DNA of 64,000 nt from Thermoplasmata archaeon (GTDB lineage: Archaea > Thermoplasmatota > Thermoplasmata > Methanomassiliicoccales > Methanomethylophilaceae), in assembly GCA_015063285.1 (NCBI GenBank), contig SUST01000004.1, positions 62,001 through 126,000 on the forward strand, given 5' to 3'. Under the pieces are notes generated by a model. It saw only the letters and a list, made by a program, of their open reading frames with translations. It was not told the origin of the DNA and ran no database searches. Shown here piece by piece: positions 9,003 through 17,502 of this stretch; the stretch's first letter is position 1; every line of letters starts with the position of its first letter. Position numbers and translations under genes: made by a program.

Positions 9003-9932
9003 TCAGATCACCATCGGGATAATGTTCATCTCTAAAACATATCCTATGACTAAGAGCACTCCGAAGTGCCAATTTAGTTTGAAACATAGGGGCACCAGCA
9101 TGAAACTAGCATGCGGGTCGCTAGATGCTTTCTTGCTGTTGCTCACCAGTATGTATGCATCGTACAGGGTAATTACGGCCAGGAGGCATCCTACGGGTGC
9201 GGCTCCTGCTATGACCAGTACTACTAACAATGGGAAGGAGATGAGACTTTCGAACAGGTACACCTTCATCCCAGTTTCATAGGAGAAGTGCCCGAGAAGC
9301 GTTCCTGCGTTCGCTTTCTTATCCTCATAATAGTCGCGCATCTCGTTTCCTGCCAGTACTCCTGTGATCATGAATGCGTTGGGCAGGCTGAGCAGGAGAA
9401 CGTCCCATGAGAATGTCTCGCCAGTAAGAACGCAATTCGTTCCCAGAGGCATCAGGAGCCCCATCATGATGAATACGCTCAGCTGTCCGAGCCCTAGATA
9501 CTTGTAGGAAAGTCCTACGGTGTAGGTTCCTGCACCCAGTAGGCCGAGGAGTCCGTAGATGAGAATGCTCCATCCCGAATACCAGATGAATATCAACCCA
9601 AGAAGGGCGGTGACGCCGAGACATAAGAGGCCTGCGAAGAGGACCTTTTTCGGAGTGAGAACGCCAGTCACCAATTCTGGCGATCTGGTCTCATTCTCCA
9701 CCGTATCGACCCCGCTCTTGAAGTCACCGTACGTGTTCAGGATGTTCGCGGCCGATTGCAGGAGACAACCACCTATCATGATCAGTATGATCATCGTGAT
9801 GCTCAGGATATTGATCTCAGCGGTCTGGAATGCGATTGCCCCACCGATAAGTACGGGCACAATCGCGCCGTGGAGGGTCCAAGGTCTGAACACATTCCAC
9901 CATCCAGCCTTCACAGGTTTGACGCCAGCCAT
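9003..9932 (-). CDS. UbiA-family aromatic prenyltransferase (MenA-like)
   Basis: A 309-residue integral membrane prenyltransferase with about eight to nine hydrophobic segments. The two Asp-rich motifs for magnesium-diphosphate are present in the MenA form: 'NTYGDFKSGVDTVEN' and 'DYYEDKKANAGTLLG'. It is clearly different from the DGGGP synthase at 52792-53622, which is the lipid enzyme. It is the first gene of a two-gene operon with the UbiE-type methyltransferase and is transcribed away from the SBF transporter, with a strong palindrome in between. Confidence 0.85.
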   Translation of the reverse strand: MAGVKPVKAGWWNVFRPWTLHGAIVPVLIGGAIAFQTAEINILSITMIILIMIGGCLLQSAANILNTYGDFKSGVDTVENETRSPELVTGVLTPKKVLFAGLLCLGVTALLGLIFIWYSGWSILIYGLLGLLGAGTYTVGLSYKYLGLGQLSVFIMMGLLMPLGTNCVLTGETFSWDVLLLSLPNAFMITGVLAGNEMRDYYEDKKANAGTLLGHFSYETGMKVYLFESLISFPLLVVLVIAGAAPVGCLLAVITLYDAYILVSNSKKASSDPHASFMLVPLCFKLNWHFGVLLVIGYVLEMNIIPMVI

Positions 9933-9964
9933 GTTGGTGGATTCTATTCATGTTATTTATGAAT

Positions 9965-9987
9965 TATTTATCGATAATCGATAAATA
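9965..9987. promoter_or_regulatory. 23-bp near-perfect palindrome between divergent genes
   Basis: Eleven-base arms TATTTATCGAT and ATCGATAAATA around a single central A. It lies 32 bases before the menA-like ATG and 22 bases before the chosen SBF-transporter ATG. Each arm contains a TATA-like block, so the symmetry may be a shared divergent promoter, an operator, or both. Confidence 0.55.
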
Positions 9988-10009
9988 CTCTATCCTAGAT
10001 ACGCTGGTC

Positions 10010-10972
10010 ATGAAAGCGATGACGCTCTTGACCAGCAGTGCATTCATGATGATGGCTGCAATGGTTGTAGCCTTGATTACGAATTTTGCCGGGCTCTTCC
10101 CTGGAGATGTACTGGATGCTGGTCTGCGTTCCAACCTGACCATTCTGACATTGGTCGTGATGCTTACTCTGTCCATGTCCAGGATTCCCTTGCAGAACCT
10201 GAATCCGTTGAAGTATGGAAAATCCATGGCCAGGGCAATAATCCTTGGAATGATCGTTGCTTCCATAATCCCGCTCGTCGGATATCTTCTCCTCAAGGAT
10301 ACTGAGTACGCGGCACAGGCCGCAGGTCTCGTATTTATTGCGGCGACACCCTTCGCAGGTTCGGTCCTTCCTCTTTCTATCATCCTGCGCGGAGATGCGG
10401 AGCATGCTGCCAGGGGAACTATCGTGATCTACATACTGTCGCTTGCATGGATCCCGTTCATCGTATGGTTGATGCTCGGAGATTCTGTCGACATGGAATT
10501 CCTCATCATCACAGTTCTGGAGCTTATCGGAGTCCCGTTGGTCCTTTCAAGACTTCTTGTCAAGTTGCAGATCAACAAGGATGTTCTCGCAGCCTTCCTC
10601 AACTGCTGTATCTTCTTCATGGTATGGCTTTCAGTGGGCGCGACCAACTTCTCTGGCAACGCATGGTGGATCTTCCTTGTGTTCGTGATAATAGCTGTTC
10701 TCAGATCGTTCGGTCTCGGAACCGCCGTGGAGGTCACGGAGAAGAGGATGGGCATCCACTGGGGTCAGAGGGTGACGGATATTTTGATGACATCCTACAA
10801 GAACAAGGGTGTTGCCATCGCGCTCTGTGTGGCGCTCTACCCTCCAGGAATGGTTGCCATCGCTACGTCGATCCTTATCGAGATCACATGGGTCGCATTC
10901 ATGGATTCGGTGCTGTTCTCGAAGAAGAGGATGGAGAGGGAATTGGCGGCGGAAGGGGATTCAGTCCTCTGA
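10010..10972 (+). CDS. SBF (bile acid:Na+ symporter) family transporter
   Basis: A 320-residue membrane protein with about nine to ten hydrophobic segments, of the bile acid/Na+ symporter (BASS/SBF, ACR3-related) fold. Blocks such as 'IAATPFAGSVLPLSIILRGDAEHAA' region and 'NKGVAIALCVALYPPGMVAIA' mark the inverted-repeat core. The substrate is unknown; an organic acid anion is typical. A start at 9950 would begin inside the palindrome and add a hydrophilic leader, so ATG 10010, about 25 bases after the TATA-like palindrome arm, is preferred. The 3' end overlaps the convergent XRE gene by 12 bases. Confidence 0.75.
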   Translation: MKAMTLLTSSAFMMMAAMVVALITNFAGLFPGDVLDAGLRSNLTILTLVVMLTLSMSRIPLQNLNPLKYGKSMARAIILGMIVASIIPLVGYLLLKDTEYAAQAAGLVFIAATPFAGSVLPLSIILRGDAEHAARGTIVIYILSLAWIPFIVWLMLGDSVDMEFLIITVLELIGVPLVLSRLLVKLQINKDVLAAFLNCCIFFMVWLSVGATNFSGNAWWIFLVFVIIAVLRSFGLGTAVEVTEKRMGIHWGQRVTDILMTSYKNKGVAIALCVALYPPGMVAIATSILIEITWVAFMDSVLFSKKRMERELAAEGDSVL

Positions 10973-11182
10973 GCCGTCATCCTCGACGTATTCCAGGATA
11001 TCTCCCGGCTGGCAGTCCAGTGCCTTGCAGATACCGTTCAGTGTGGAGAATCTGATGGCGCAGATCTTGCCGGTCTTGATATTGGACAGATTGACGTTTG
11101 AGATGCCCACCTTCTCGGCAAGCTCGTTGAGGGACATCTTCCTGTCCGCCATCATTCTGTCCAACCTCAGGATTATCGCCAT
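10961..11182 (-). CDS. XRE/Cro-family small transcription regulator
   Basis: A 73-residue single-domain HTH of the YozG type: 'LDRMMADRKMSLNELAEKVGISNVNLSNIKTGK' and then 'STLNGICKALDCQPGDILEY'. The ATG at 11182 is four bases after the stop of the DUF2975-type gene, so the pair is an operon. In bacteria and archaea this HTH type is habitually coupled to DUF2975 membrane proteins. The 3' end overlaps the convergent transporter gene by 12 bases. Confidence 0.88.
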   Translation of the reverse strand: MAIILRLDRMMADRKMSLNELAEKVGISNVNLSNIKTGKICAIRFSTLNGICKALDCQPGDILEYVEDDGSED

Positions 11183-11186
11183 AGTA

Positions 11187-11711
11187 TCACAGCGTATGGT
11201 CCGATTCATCCTGGAGCAGATGTCCGTAGCGGAATATGATGGTCAGACAGTACATGACCACCGAGATGAAGATGCATACCAGAAGGACACAGAGGGAAAG
11301 TACGATATCCCCTCTGCTGGCGAACTCCAGGATGGTCATTGGAACAGAGAGAATCAGGAAGGTCATGCAGATGAGCTTGAAGCCCTTCGGAGTGTCCTCC
11401 ATGAAAGGGCTGTGCTCCTTCTGGACGGCGACCATTATGTCATGGATGACCTTCACCGTGATGAACATCGCCAGGAACGCCAGCGTCATCTCGATTGCAC
11501 TGCAGATTACGGACATGTCTGACGGGTCGCATTTGATCAGATCGATGTAGGATGAACGCATCCCGTCATCTGTGAATGCCAAGACCCCATATGCCGCCAT
11601 GCCTATTGCGAGAACGATGAATGCAACCTCTCCGATCAGCATTACGACCGATGCATAGCTGCAGACTCTTTTGAGCGTATGGAGGTCTCCTCTCATATGC
11701 GGATGATACAT
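11187..11711 (-). CDS. DUF2975-type four-helix membrane protein
   Basis: A 174-residue membrane protein with about four hydrophobic helices ('VVMLIGEVAFIVLAIGMAAYG', 'TLAFLAMFITVKVIHDIMVAV', 'LICMTFLILSVPMTILEF', 'VLSLCVLLVCIFISVVMYCL' cores). It resembles DUF2975 proteins, which pair with a small XRE regulator, as here. The function of the family is unknown; a sensor or regulator role for the HTH partner is an inference. The reading frame stays open further upstream, but that part overlaps the divergent FNT channel gene and looks like shadow, so the ATG at 11711 is chosen; 11696 is an alternative. Confidence 0.7.
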   Translation of the reverse strand: MYHPHMRGDLHTLKRVCSYASVVMLIGEVAFIVLAIGMAAYGVLAFTDDGMRSSYIDLIKCDPSDMSVICSAIEMTLAFLAMFITVKVIHDIMVAVQKEHSPFMEDTPKGFKLICMTFLILSVPMTILEFASRGDIVLSLCVLLVCIFISVVMYCLTIIFRYGHLLQDESDHTL

Positions 11712-11777
11712 CTCATCAGCAATAAGAACAACGGTTATATCGCCGATTTGGATAACATCACTCAACAGTGATATCTG

Positions 11778-12410
11778 ATGGATTACCAGCACTATCTGAA
11801 ATGCTTCGTGAGGGCCATCCTCGCAGGTGTAGCGATCGGTATCGGTGGCGCCGTACTCTTGGGGACCATGGGCATAAACCCCGAGCTCAAGTGGGTAGGG
11901 GCCATCCTGTTCTCCATCGGATTGTTCACAGTTTTCACATTCGGTCTCGACCTGTACACCGGAAAGGTAGGATACATGTTCGACGACAAACCCTGGACAT
12001 ATGGCATAGACCTTCTGATCATGCTGGTGGGAAACTTCATCGGAACCCTGCTCATAGCTCAGTGCATGCCCATGGCCGATCAGTTCGTTCCGGGATTCAT
12101 CGACGGTAGGCTCAACATGCTGGATTCGCCCATCACTGTAATCCTCAAAGGAATCTTCTGCGGTATCCTGATGTTCATCGCTGCTGATGTCTACAAGACC
12201 AAGAAGAGTTACCTCGGAGCGTTCATCTGTGTCCCCGTCTTCATTCTGGCAGGTTCGGAGCACAGCATCGCGGACATGTATTACTTCTGCGCAGCGGGAG
12301 TGTTCTCCCTGGATGCACTGTTCTTCATCATACTGGTAGCTATCGGAAACGCTATCGGAGGAATACTCATCCCTGTATGCAGGAAGTACATGTACGAAGA
12401 GACTGCCTGA
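11778..12410 (+). CDS. Formate/nitrite transporter (FNT) family channel
   Basis: A 210-residue membrane protein with six hydrophobic segments, shorter than most FNT proteins. Family features are 'RAILAGVAIGIGGAVLL', 'TFGLDLYTGKVGYM' and, in the second half, 'KGIFCGILMFIAADVY' and 'FILAGSEHSIADMYYF', which is the characteristic FNT segment around 'EHSIADM'. FNT channels pass small monovalent anions such as formate, acetate, nitrite or hydrosulfide. The substrate cannot be chosen here; no formate dehydrogenase is nearby. Confidence 0.85.
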   Translation: MDYQHYLKCFVRAILAGVAIGIGGAVLLGTMGINPELKWVGAILFSIGLFTVFTFGLDLYTGKVGYMFDDKPWTYGIDLLIMLVGNFIGTLLIAQCMPMADQFVPGFIDGRLNMLDSPITVILKGIFCGILMFIAADVYKTKKSYLGAFICVPVFILAGSEHSIADMYYFCAAGVFSLDALFFIILVAIGNAIGGILIPVCRKYMYEETA

Positions 12411-12415
12411 TTGTC

Positions 12416-14347
12416 TCATTCGTCGCTGGAGCCTGAACGGACCTTTACGGCCATTCCCTTCTTCATCTGCTTTATCTCGAAGGGGATCAGGAAGGCACGG
12501 CCGGTTGCTACAGGATTATCATCCTTATCGGTGATGATTACCTCTTCCATGGGGCGAATATCGGGATCGCACTCGGTGACGAACTGCGCGAACACGTTGC
12601 GCCCCTGTGCTGCGAACGGTACGGCGTCATCCATGACCTGAACCCTCATGTGGGGTTTGGGCACTGCCTCGACTATCCTTTTAGCCCCTTCAAGTTTGAG
12701 CGTGTACATACCGTCACCTGCACGCATGGAGAGCACATGCTCTCCCGCCGAGATGACGTTCCGGATCTTGCCGGTCTTCCTGCTGGTGACGAGTTCCACA
12801 GGTTCTTTGAACAATGCATCGGCCGCTTCGATACCGAACTGGTATCTTGCAACGGCCTTCGCCCTCAGGAGGTTCGCATCGTATTCTTCCGTACCGTCAT
12901 CAGGGATCTGATTCTGGAGGATGACCTCCTTCACACCCATCTTGCTGAGGAACTGATAGGTGAGTCTGTCGGATTCAGTCTCGGTCTCCATGTCGGGGAT
13001 CTGCGGGAACAGAGATTGGGCAAGCGGATATAGTTCATCCAGTTCCGCAGGGACAGGTCCGAAGGGTGTGACGACGATAGGGGTGTAACCGGCTTTGCGT
13101 GCCTTGTCAAACTCCTGTTCATATGGTCTGCTGTACGGTTTCCCGTGAGTGTCTGCGAACAGGCATACCTTGTCCGTCGGGAGAACGTATCTCGTTCCAA
13201 GCCTGTCAAGGTACCTTTTGAACACAGGGCGGTTCCTGGATTCCGATCCAGTGTAGAATATCGCCCCGTCGCGGCTGATGGGGTCGTAAAGCTCCATCAC
13301 ATCCTGGTAGTCCCTCAGTTTTCTCAGAGCCTCAAGCAGTGCAGGATGTGCCCTGCATCTGATCTCGGCCAACTCCCACAGGCGTCCCTCGCGGATGTAT
13401 CTCCTCACAAGGTTGAGCTCCTGTACGATCTGGTAGAGGTTGTGCTCGGCGATGAGTTTGGTCTTCTTTCCCTTCTCCATCTTCCTGAGCTCTTCGAGCG
13501 TGTGCCCGCGGCATGCAGGACAGTTGCAGTCAAGTGATTCCATGTCAGCCAAGCGGAACGTTCCGTCGACGAACATCATCCTCTCATCGCGTGCGAATTT
13601 CGCATATGATGCGGAATCGAAGAAATCGCATCCCATGAGTGCCGCGAATGCGAGGATCATGGGGTGCCCGGCACCGAACAGATGCACTGGACGGTTGGGA
13701 TTGAGTCCTTTCTTGCTGGACATTATGACGTCGACAAGTTCTGCGTACCTGTACTGCTCCATCAGGGGGACGACACCACCTATGGGGTGCACATCGATAT
13801 CCATGTCGGCCATCCTTCTGGCGCAGTCCTCTCTGAGATCGGGATAGATGGAACCCTGTGCGACACCGTTGATCATCATCTCTCCTTTCATATCGCAGGC
13901 TTGCTGCGTCCTCTGAAGTGTGACTTCGATGGATTCTGCCGTTTGTTCTTTGGTCCAGTAGGGTTCTGTGAAGATGTCCAGCACGGTTCCGATATCAGTC
14001 CCTATTGACTTCTGGAATTCAACTATCTCCTCGTTGGTGAGTTCGACCTCGCCGTACATGTGGCTTTGGAAGGTTCCGGAATCGGTCATGATGATCCCGG
14101 GGAAATCCAGCATCTCATGGAGGCCGATAGCCTGCGCCTTCTCTTTGAGATCAGGGGTGTTCTTGATGATGTACGAGTTTGTAATCAGGGACTTGAAGCC
14201 GAAGGTGTCGTAGAGTTCTCTGGCGGGAACTGTGTTGATCTTCGGGTTGATGACCGGGAAAAGCGCCGGTGTCTCCATGCTGCGTCCTGAATTGGTGGTG
14301 AACTTTCCGATACGGGCGAGCCCGTCCCTTCTGATGATCTCGAACAT
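12416..14347 (-). CDS. tgtA: Archaeosine tRNA-guanine transglycosylase
   Basis: Inserts preQ0 into position 15 of archaeal tRNAs, the first step to archaeosine. 643 residues: catalytic TGT barrel in residues about 1-350, with 'MTDSGTFQSHMYGEV' (first Asp nucleophile region) and the zinc site 'CNCPACRGHTLEEL', then a C-terminal extension ending in a PUA domain with 'AGEHVLSMRAGDGMYTL' and 'VFAQFVTECD'. An ATG 12 bases upstream exists, but a TATA-like run at about 14365-14380 puts the transcript start near 14347, and the family begins 'MFEIIRRDGLARIG', so the shorter, leaderless start is used. Confidence 0.93.
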   Translation of the reverse strand: MFEIIRRDGLARIGKFTTNSGRSMETPALFPVINPKINTVPARELYDTFGFKSLITNSYIIKNTPDLKEKAQAIGLHEMLDFPGIIMTDSGTFQSHMYGEVELTNEEIVEFQKSIGTDIGTVLDIFTEPYWTKEQTAESIEVTLQRTQQACDMKGEMMINGVAQGSIYPDLREDCARRMADMDIDVHPIGGVVPLMEQYRYAELVDVIMSSKKGLNPNRPVHLFGAGHPMILAFAALMGCDFFDSASYAKFARDERMMFVDGTFRLADMESLDCNCPACRGHTLEELRKMEKGKKTKLIAEHNLYQIVQELNLVRRYIREGRLWELAEIRCRAHPALLEALRKLRDYQDVMELYDPISRDGAIFYTGSESRNRPVFKRYLDRLGTRYVLPTDKVCLFADTHGKPYSRPYEQEFDKARKAGYTPIVVTPFGPVPAELDELYPLAQSLFPQIPDMETETESDRLTYQFLSKMGVKEVILQNQIPDDGTEEYDANLLRAKAVARYQFGIEAADALFKEPVELVTSRKTGKIRNVISAGEHVLSMRAGDGMYTLKLEGAKRIVEAVPKPHMRVQVMDDAVPFAAQGRNVFAQFVTECDPDIRPMEEVIITDKDDNPVATGRAFLIPFEIKQMKKGMAVKVRSGSSDE

Positions 14348-14386
14348 TGTTCGGAGCATGGGGATTTATTTTTAATTTTTTTCTTT

Positions 14387-14415
14387 AAAAAAAGACGGTT
14401 GTGCCCAGAGGGCAC
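14387..14415 (-). terminator. Hairpin terminator for the gene at 14428-14829
   Basis: On the minus strand, a GTGCCC/GGGCAC stem with a three-base loop is followed after seven bases by seven T residues. It separates the 133-residue hypothetical gene from tgtA. Confidence 0.7.
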
Positions 14416-14427
14416 ATGTGACGATCA

Positions 14428-14829
14428 TCACTGCGAGGTCTGTTTCTTTCTCTCGTCAGCGTAGACCTTGGCGATGGCGTTCTTCATGAGTGTGTCGGGA
14501 ACGTCCTCGACATATTCCTTCTTCCAGTCCAAGGTGGGGCGTCCGAAAAGGACGGTGGAAGGTTTGCCGTGATCACAGCTCTCTTCAACGTCAAGGTGTC
14601 TTATCTCGAGTCCGTCGATGATCTCGGGAATGGTCCTCCCGTTTATCAGGACCTCGTGCTTGCCGTCATCGATTATAGTCTCCTTGAAGGAACAGGAGAT
14701 GTCGGCCGATTTCATTTCGTACACCAGATCCTGGATGTAGGCCCTCATCTTTCCTACGCTGGGCCTTCTTATGCTTACGTCCGGGATATCCTTCTCTGTG
14801 TGGATGTATTCAATGTCTATCAGAGCCAT
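14428..14829 (-). CDS. Hypothetical 133-residue protein, possible thioredoxin-like fold
   Basis: No confident family. The protein is soluble, starts 'MALIDIEYIHTEKD' and has a helix ('VGKMRAYIQDLVYEMKSA'), a strand 'HEVLINGRTIPEIIDG' and a single conserved-looking cysteine in 'EESCDHGKPS'. The strand followed by 'INGR' and a late Cys resembles DUF2703-type thioredoxin-like proteins, but the usual N-terminal CxxC is missing. It has its own terminator and lies between tgtA and the divergent thiM. Confidence 0.65.
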   Translation of the reverse strand: MALIDIEYIHTEKDIPDVSIRRPSVGKMRAYIQDLVYEMKSADISCSFKETIIDDGKHEVLINGRTIPEIIDGLEIRHLDVEESCDHGKPSTVLFGRPTLDWKKEYVEDVPDTLMKNAIAKVYADERKKQTSQ

Positions 14830-14933
14830 GGATTGGGATTGATGGTCCTTATAGAAAAAAGATGCGGGGGATCCATCAGGAATCCGGTATCAATTCAGTC
14901 ATCAATATAAGCAAGGTACCGGATAGAGGTATC

Positions 14934-15731
14934 ATGGTCTCCGATCTATCAAAGTTCATGGATACTGTACGTGAGAAGACCCCTTTGGTCCATCACATCA
15001 CGAATTATGTTACCGTCAACGACTGTGCGAACATCTGCATCTGCTCCGGAGGATCTCCTGTGATGACGGATGCGGACGCCGATGTCGTGGATATGTCCCG
15101 TATCGCCAGCGCTGTTGTTCTTAACATGGGAACTCTGAACCCGCGTACAGTCGATGCGATGCTCCTTGCCGGCAATGTTGCGAAGAAGAATAATGTGCCT
15201 GTCATCTTCGATGCGGTAGGGGCAGGAGCGACAGAGTATCGTAACAAGGTCGCCGAGGACATCATTAACAAGGTGAGGCCAGATGTAATCAAGGGCAACT
15301 GCGGAGAGATCTCATTCCTTGCAGGTGTGATCGGAGGCGTGAGGGGAGTAGATTCCACCAGCACTGCGGATAACATCGGCGACCTGGTCCTCGGCCTTGC
15401 CAAGAAATATGAGTGTATGGTGGTGGCTACCGGAAAGACAGATTACGTCTCTGACGGAAAGAGCCTGTATGTTCTCAGTAATGGATCCGATTACCAGGGA
15501 TTGGTGTCCGGTACCGGATGCATGCTCAGTTCGGTCCTCGGATCGTATGTCGGTGCTAACGGGGTCAGCCTGTGCGCACTGATCGCAGCCATAACCGCGT
15601 TCAACGTCGCTGCTGAGAAGGCCGAGTCCGATTGCAAAGGCCCGGGGTCCTTCAAGGTAGCACTTTTGGACCAACTTTACAATCTCAAATCTGACGAGAT
15701 GGCCTCCAAGGCCAAGGTCCAGAAGGTCTGA
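14934..15731 (+). CDS. thiM: Hydroxyethylthiazole kinase
   Basis: Phosphorylates the thiazole moiety of thiamine in the salvage pathway. 265 residues of the ribokinase-like ThiM family. Motifs: 'PLVHHITNYVTVNDCAN', 'GGSPVM', 'VIFDAVGAGATEYR', 'IKGNCGEISFLAG', and the ATP/catalytic site 'VSGTGCMLSSVLGSY'. The chosen ATG has an 'agaggt' Shine-Dalgarno-like sequence; the frame is open 72 bases further but without a good start. Works with ThiE at 20384 and ThiD-ThiN at 23580. It converges on pth2 with no gap. Confidence 0.95.
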   Translation: MVSDLSKFMDTVREKTPLVHHITNYVTVNDCANICICSGGSPVMTDADADVVDMSRIASAVVLNMGTLNPRTVDAMLLAGNVAKKNNVPVIFDAVGAGATEYRNKVAEDIINKVRPDVIKGNCGEISFLAGVIGGVRGVDSTSTADNIGDLVLGLAKKYECMVVATGKTDYVSDGKSLYVLSNGSDYQGLVSGTGCMLSSVLGSYVGANGVSLCALIAAITAFNVAAEKAESDCKGPGSFKVALLDQLYNLKSDEMASKAKVQKV

Positions 15732-16112
15732 TCAGAGCATCTTCAGCTCGCCGGTGATCTTATCAAGCTCACTGGCGGGCGCCGGGCCCAGGCCCATGCA
15801 TGTGACAGTTCCGGGTTCCACCTGCGTCCTTCCGGCATCAGTGATGACCGCGATATGTATCTTGTTGCTGCTGGCCATCATCCTGTACTTATCAAGTTCC
15901 TCGAATGAATCGACCTTGAGGACGATCTTTGGCTGACCGCATTTGTACCAAGCGTCGAAGGACTTCTTATCCTTCTTCTCGGTGAAAAGAGCGCATTCGA
16001 CCGCTGCATGACCGACCTGGGCCGCAATCTTGCCTTTGCCCATCTTGAGATCGTTCCTCACCAGAATTACGAGTTTGTAAGGTCCTGTGGGTTTGAAGAA
16101 ACCGAATGCCAT
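15732..16112 (-). CDS. pth2: Peptidyl-tRNA hydrolase, archaeal type
   Basis: Releases tRNA from prematurely ended peptidyl-tRNA. 126 residues, the normal size for Pth2. Signature 'KLVILVRNDLKMGKGKIAAQVGHAAV' region, then 'WYKCGQPKIVLKV', 'ITDAGRTQVEPGTVTCMGLGPA'-type end. The stop abuts the stop of thiM on the other strand. The gene may share a transcript with the minus-strand genes at 16139-20321, as only 26 bases lie between. Confidence 0.95.
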   Translation of the reverse strand: MAFGFFKPTGPYKLVILVRNDLKMGKGKIAAQVGHAAVECALFTEKKDKKSFDAWYKCGQPKIVLKVDSFEELDKYRMMASSNKIHIAVITDAGRTQVEPGTVTCMGLGPAPASELDKITGELKML

Positions 16113-16138
16113 GGATGCAGGACGCTGATTGTACTATA

Positions 16139-17443
16139 TCAGACTGTCTCTATGCCGTAGCGTTTGTCGAGCTCCTCGCCGTTGTAGAATAGGGTCCACC
16201 CATCCTCTGAGATTCCGTAGTACGGTCTGAGCTCTCCTAGTCTGAGTTCCGAGGATGTATCCGCTACTGTGTAGATGCCGTTGGAGCTCCTCACAGTTTT
16301 TGCATATGTTCCTATGAAGCTGTCGTCTAGGTTGACCTCGACGGCAGCGATCGTTGCCTCCGGGAATGAAAGTATACCGACATTCATTCCCGCTTCCTTC
16401 ATGATAGCACAGTACAGTATCGCCCTGTCCTCGTCATCGCCACATCCGCGGAAGAGAGTCTCGGTAGGATATGCCCAATAGTCGGATGTGCGGTAGTTGT
16501 AGCTGTCGAAGATCTCTGGGAAGCATGATTGGACGAAGGACATCACGAAATCGGCGTAATCCGCGTTGGTGTACTGTTTGTCCACATTCTTGTTGTAGAG
16601 TGAAAGAAGCTTGTTATTGAGATCCTGGATTGATGAGTTTTCAATAATGAAGGATGTCATACTGGACTTACTTTGCAGATCCAATCTGGCGTTCAGATCG
16701 GATGTCAGACAGGACTTCACCTCATCGGCGGACATGGTGTAGTCGAAAGTCATTGGTACGCCGTTGTACGCCCACGAATACGTCTTCTCCATCTTTCCGT
16801 AGTATGTCCCCGTTCCTACGAACACATCGTCCTTCTCTTCTGAGAAGCACTCGGCCGTGATCCAGAACTTACCGACACGGACGTTGTCCCATGTCACGCT
16901 GTAGATGCTGTCTGAATTAGTATGGTCCTTGGTGACCTTCTGGTAGAACGGATTCTTCATGTTAGTATCGTTGTAGGATTCCGTCATCACGTTCCATACG
17001 ACCCTGTCATAATCGTTCTGATATCTGGGATTAAGCTCGAAGAATAATTTGAGCTCGGGATCGTAAAGGGGGAGGACCTTGATATTCTGGTTCGCGAAGT
17101 CGTCCACCAGGTCCAGATAGCCGTTGTTCTGCAGGTCGATGACGATTCCTTCAGGAACAAGGGCATCTTCGTTGTTCGAATTGAAATTGCTGTCATAATA
17201 GTCGAAAATGACCAATGCGCCTGCGAATGCCAAAAGGAAGATGACTACTGACATGGTGATCCTTACCTTAGGACTCTTCATATCGATGTTCGTGGCCGTC
17301 TGAATGGAATTCATGATCGGGCCAAGATCATCCTTGTACATCTTCAGGTTCTGACCGCAGAAAGGACAGACGTCATGATCGCCGCCGAAACTCCTGCCGC
17401 AAAACGGGCAGAATCCTTTTTCGGGTTTGTTCTTGGCGACCAT
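16139..17443 (-). CDS. Zinc-ribbon membrane protein with degenerate transglutaminase-like domain
   Basis: 434 residues. The N-terminus has two CxxC pairs ('FCPFCGRSF', 'VCPFCGQNL'), a cytoplasmic zinc ribbon. One membrane helix follows at about 65-85 ('TMSVVIFLLAFAGALVIFDYY'-like), and the remaining 350 residues are outside the cell. Near residue 335 a transglutaminase-like core appears ('LFRGCGDDEDRAILYCAIM'). In active members the nucleophile lies in 'GDCED'; here that position is Asp and the Cys is displaced by two residues, so enzymatic activity is doubtful. It follows the PAS protein and the membrane HTH regulator on the same strand. Confidence 0.7.
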   Translation of the reverse strand: MVAKNKPEKGFCPFCGRSFGGDHDVCPFCGQNLKMYKDDLGPIMNSIQTATNIDMKSPKVRITMSVVIFLLAFAGALVIFDYYDSNFNSNNEDALVPEGIVIDLQNNGYLDLVDDFANQNIKVLPLYDPELKLFFELNPRYQNDYDRVVWNVMTESYNDTNMKNPFYQKVTKDHTNSDSIYSVTWDNVRVGKFWITAECFSEEKDDVFVGTGTYYGKMEKTYSWAYNGVPMTFDYTMSADEVKSCLTSDLNARLDLQSKSSMTSFIIENSSIQDLNNKLLSLYNKNVDKQYTNADYADFVMSFVQSCFPEIFDSYNYRTSDYWAYPTETLFRGCGDDEDRAILYCAIMKEAGMNVGILSFPEATIAAVEVNLDDSFIGTYAKTVRSSNGIYTVADTSSELRLGELRPYYGISEDGWTLFYNGEELDKRYGIETV

Positions 17444-17502
17444 ATTTAAATCTCCTATTGGGTGAGTTTCCTTTTTTATTGATAAGGGCCACTACAGGAT
17501 TG

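Noticed and set aside
11712-12419. N-terminal extension of the DUF2975-type gene to 410 residues
   Set aside because: The extra part lies opposite the FNT channel gene, is compositionally odd and lacks hydrophobic helices; the true protein starts near 11711.
14830-14933. TPP riboswitch before thiM (also looked for before thiE and thiDN)
   Set aside because: I could not find the conserved CUGAGA and associated helices in any of the three leaders, and thiE and thiDN have little room for one.
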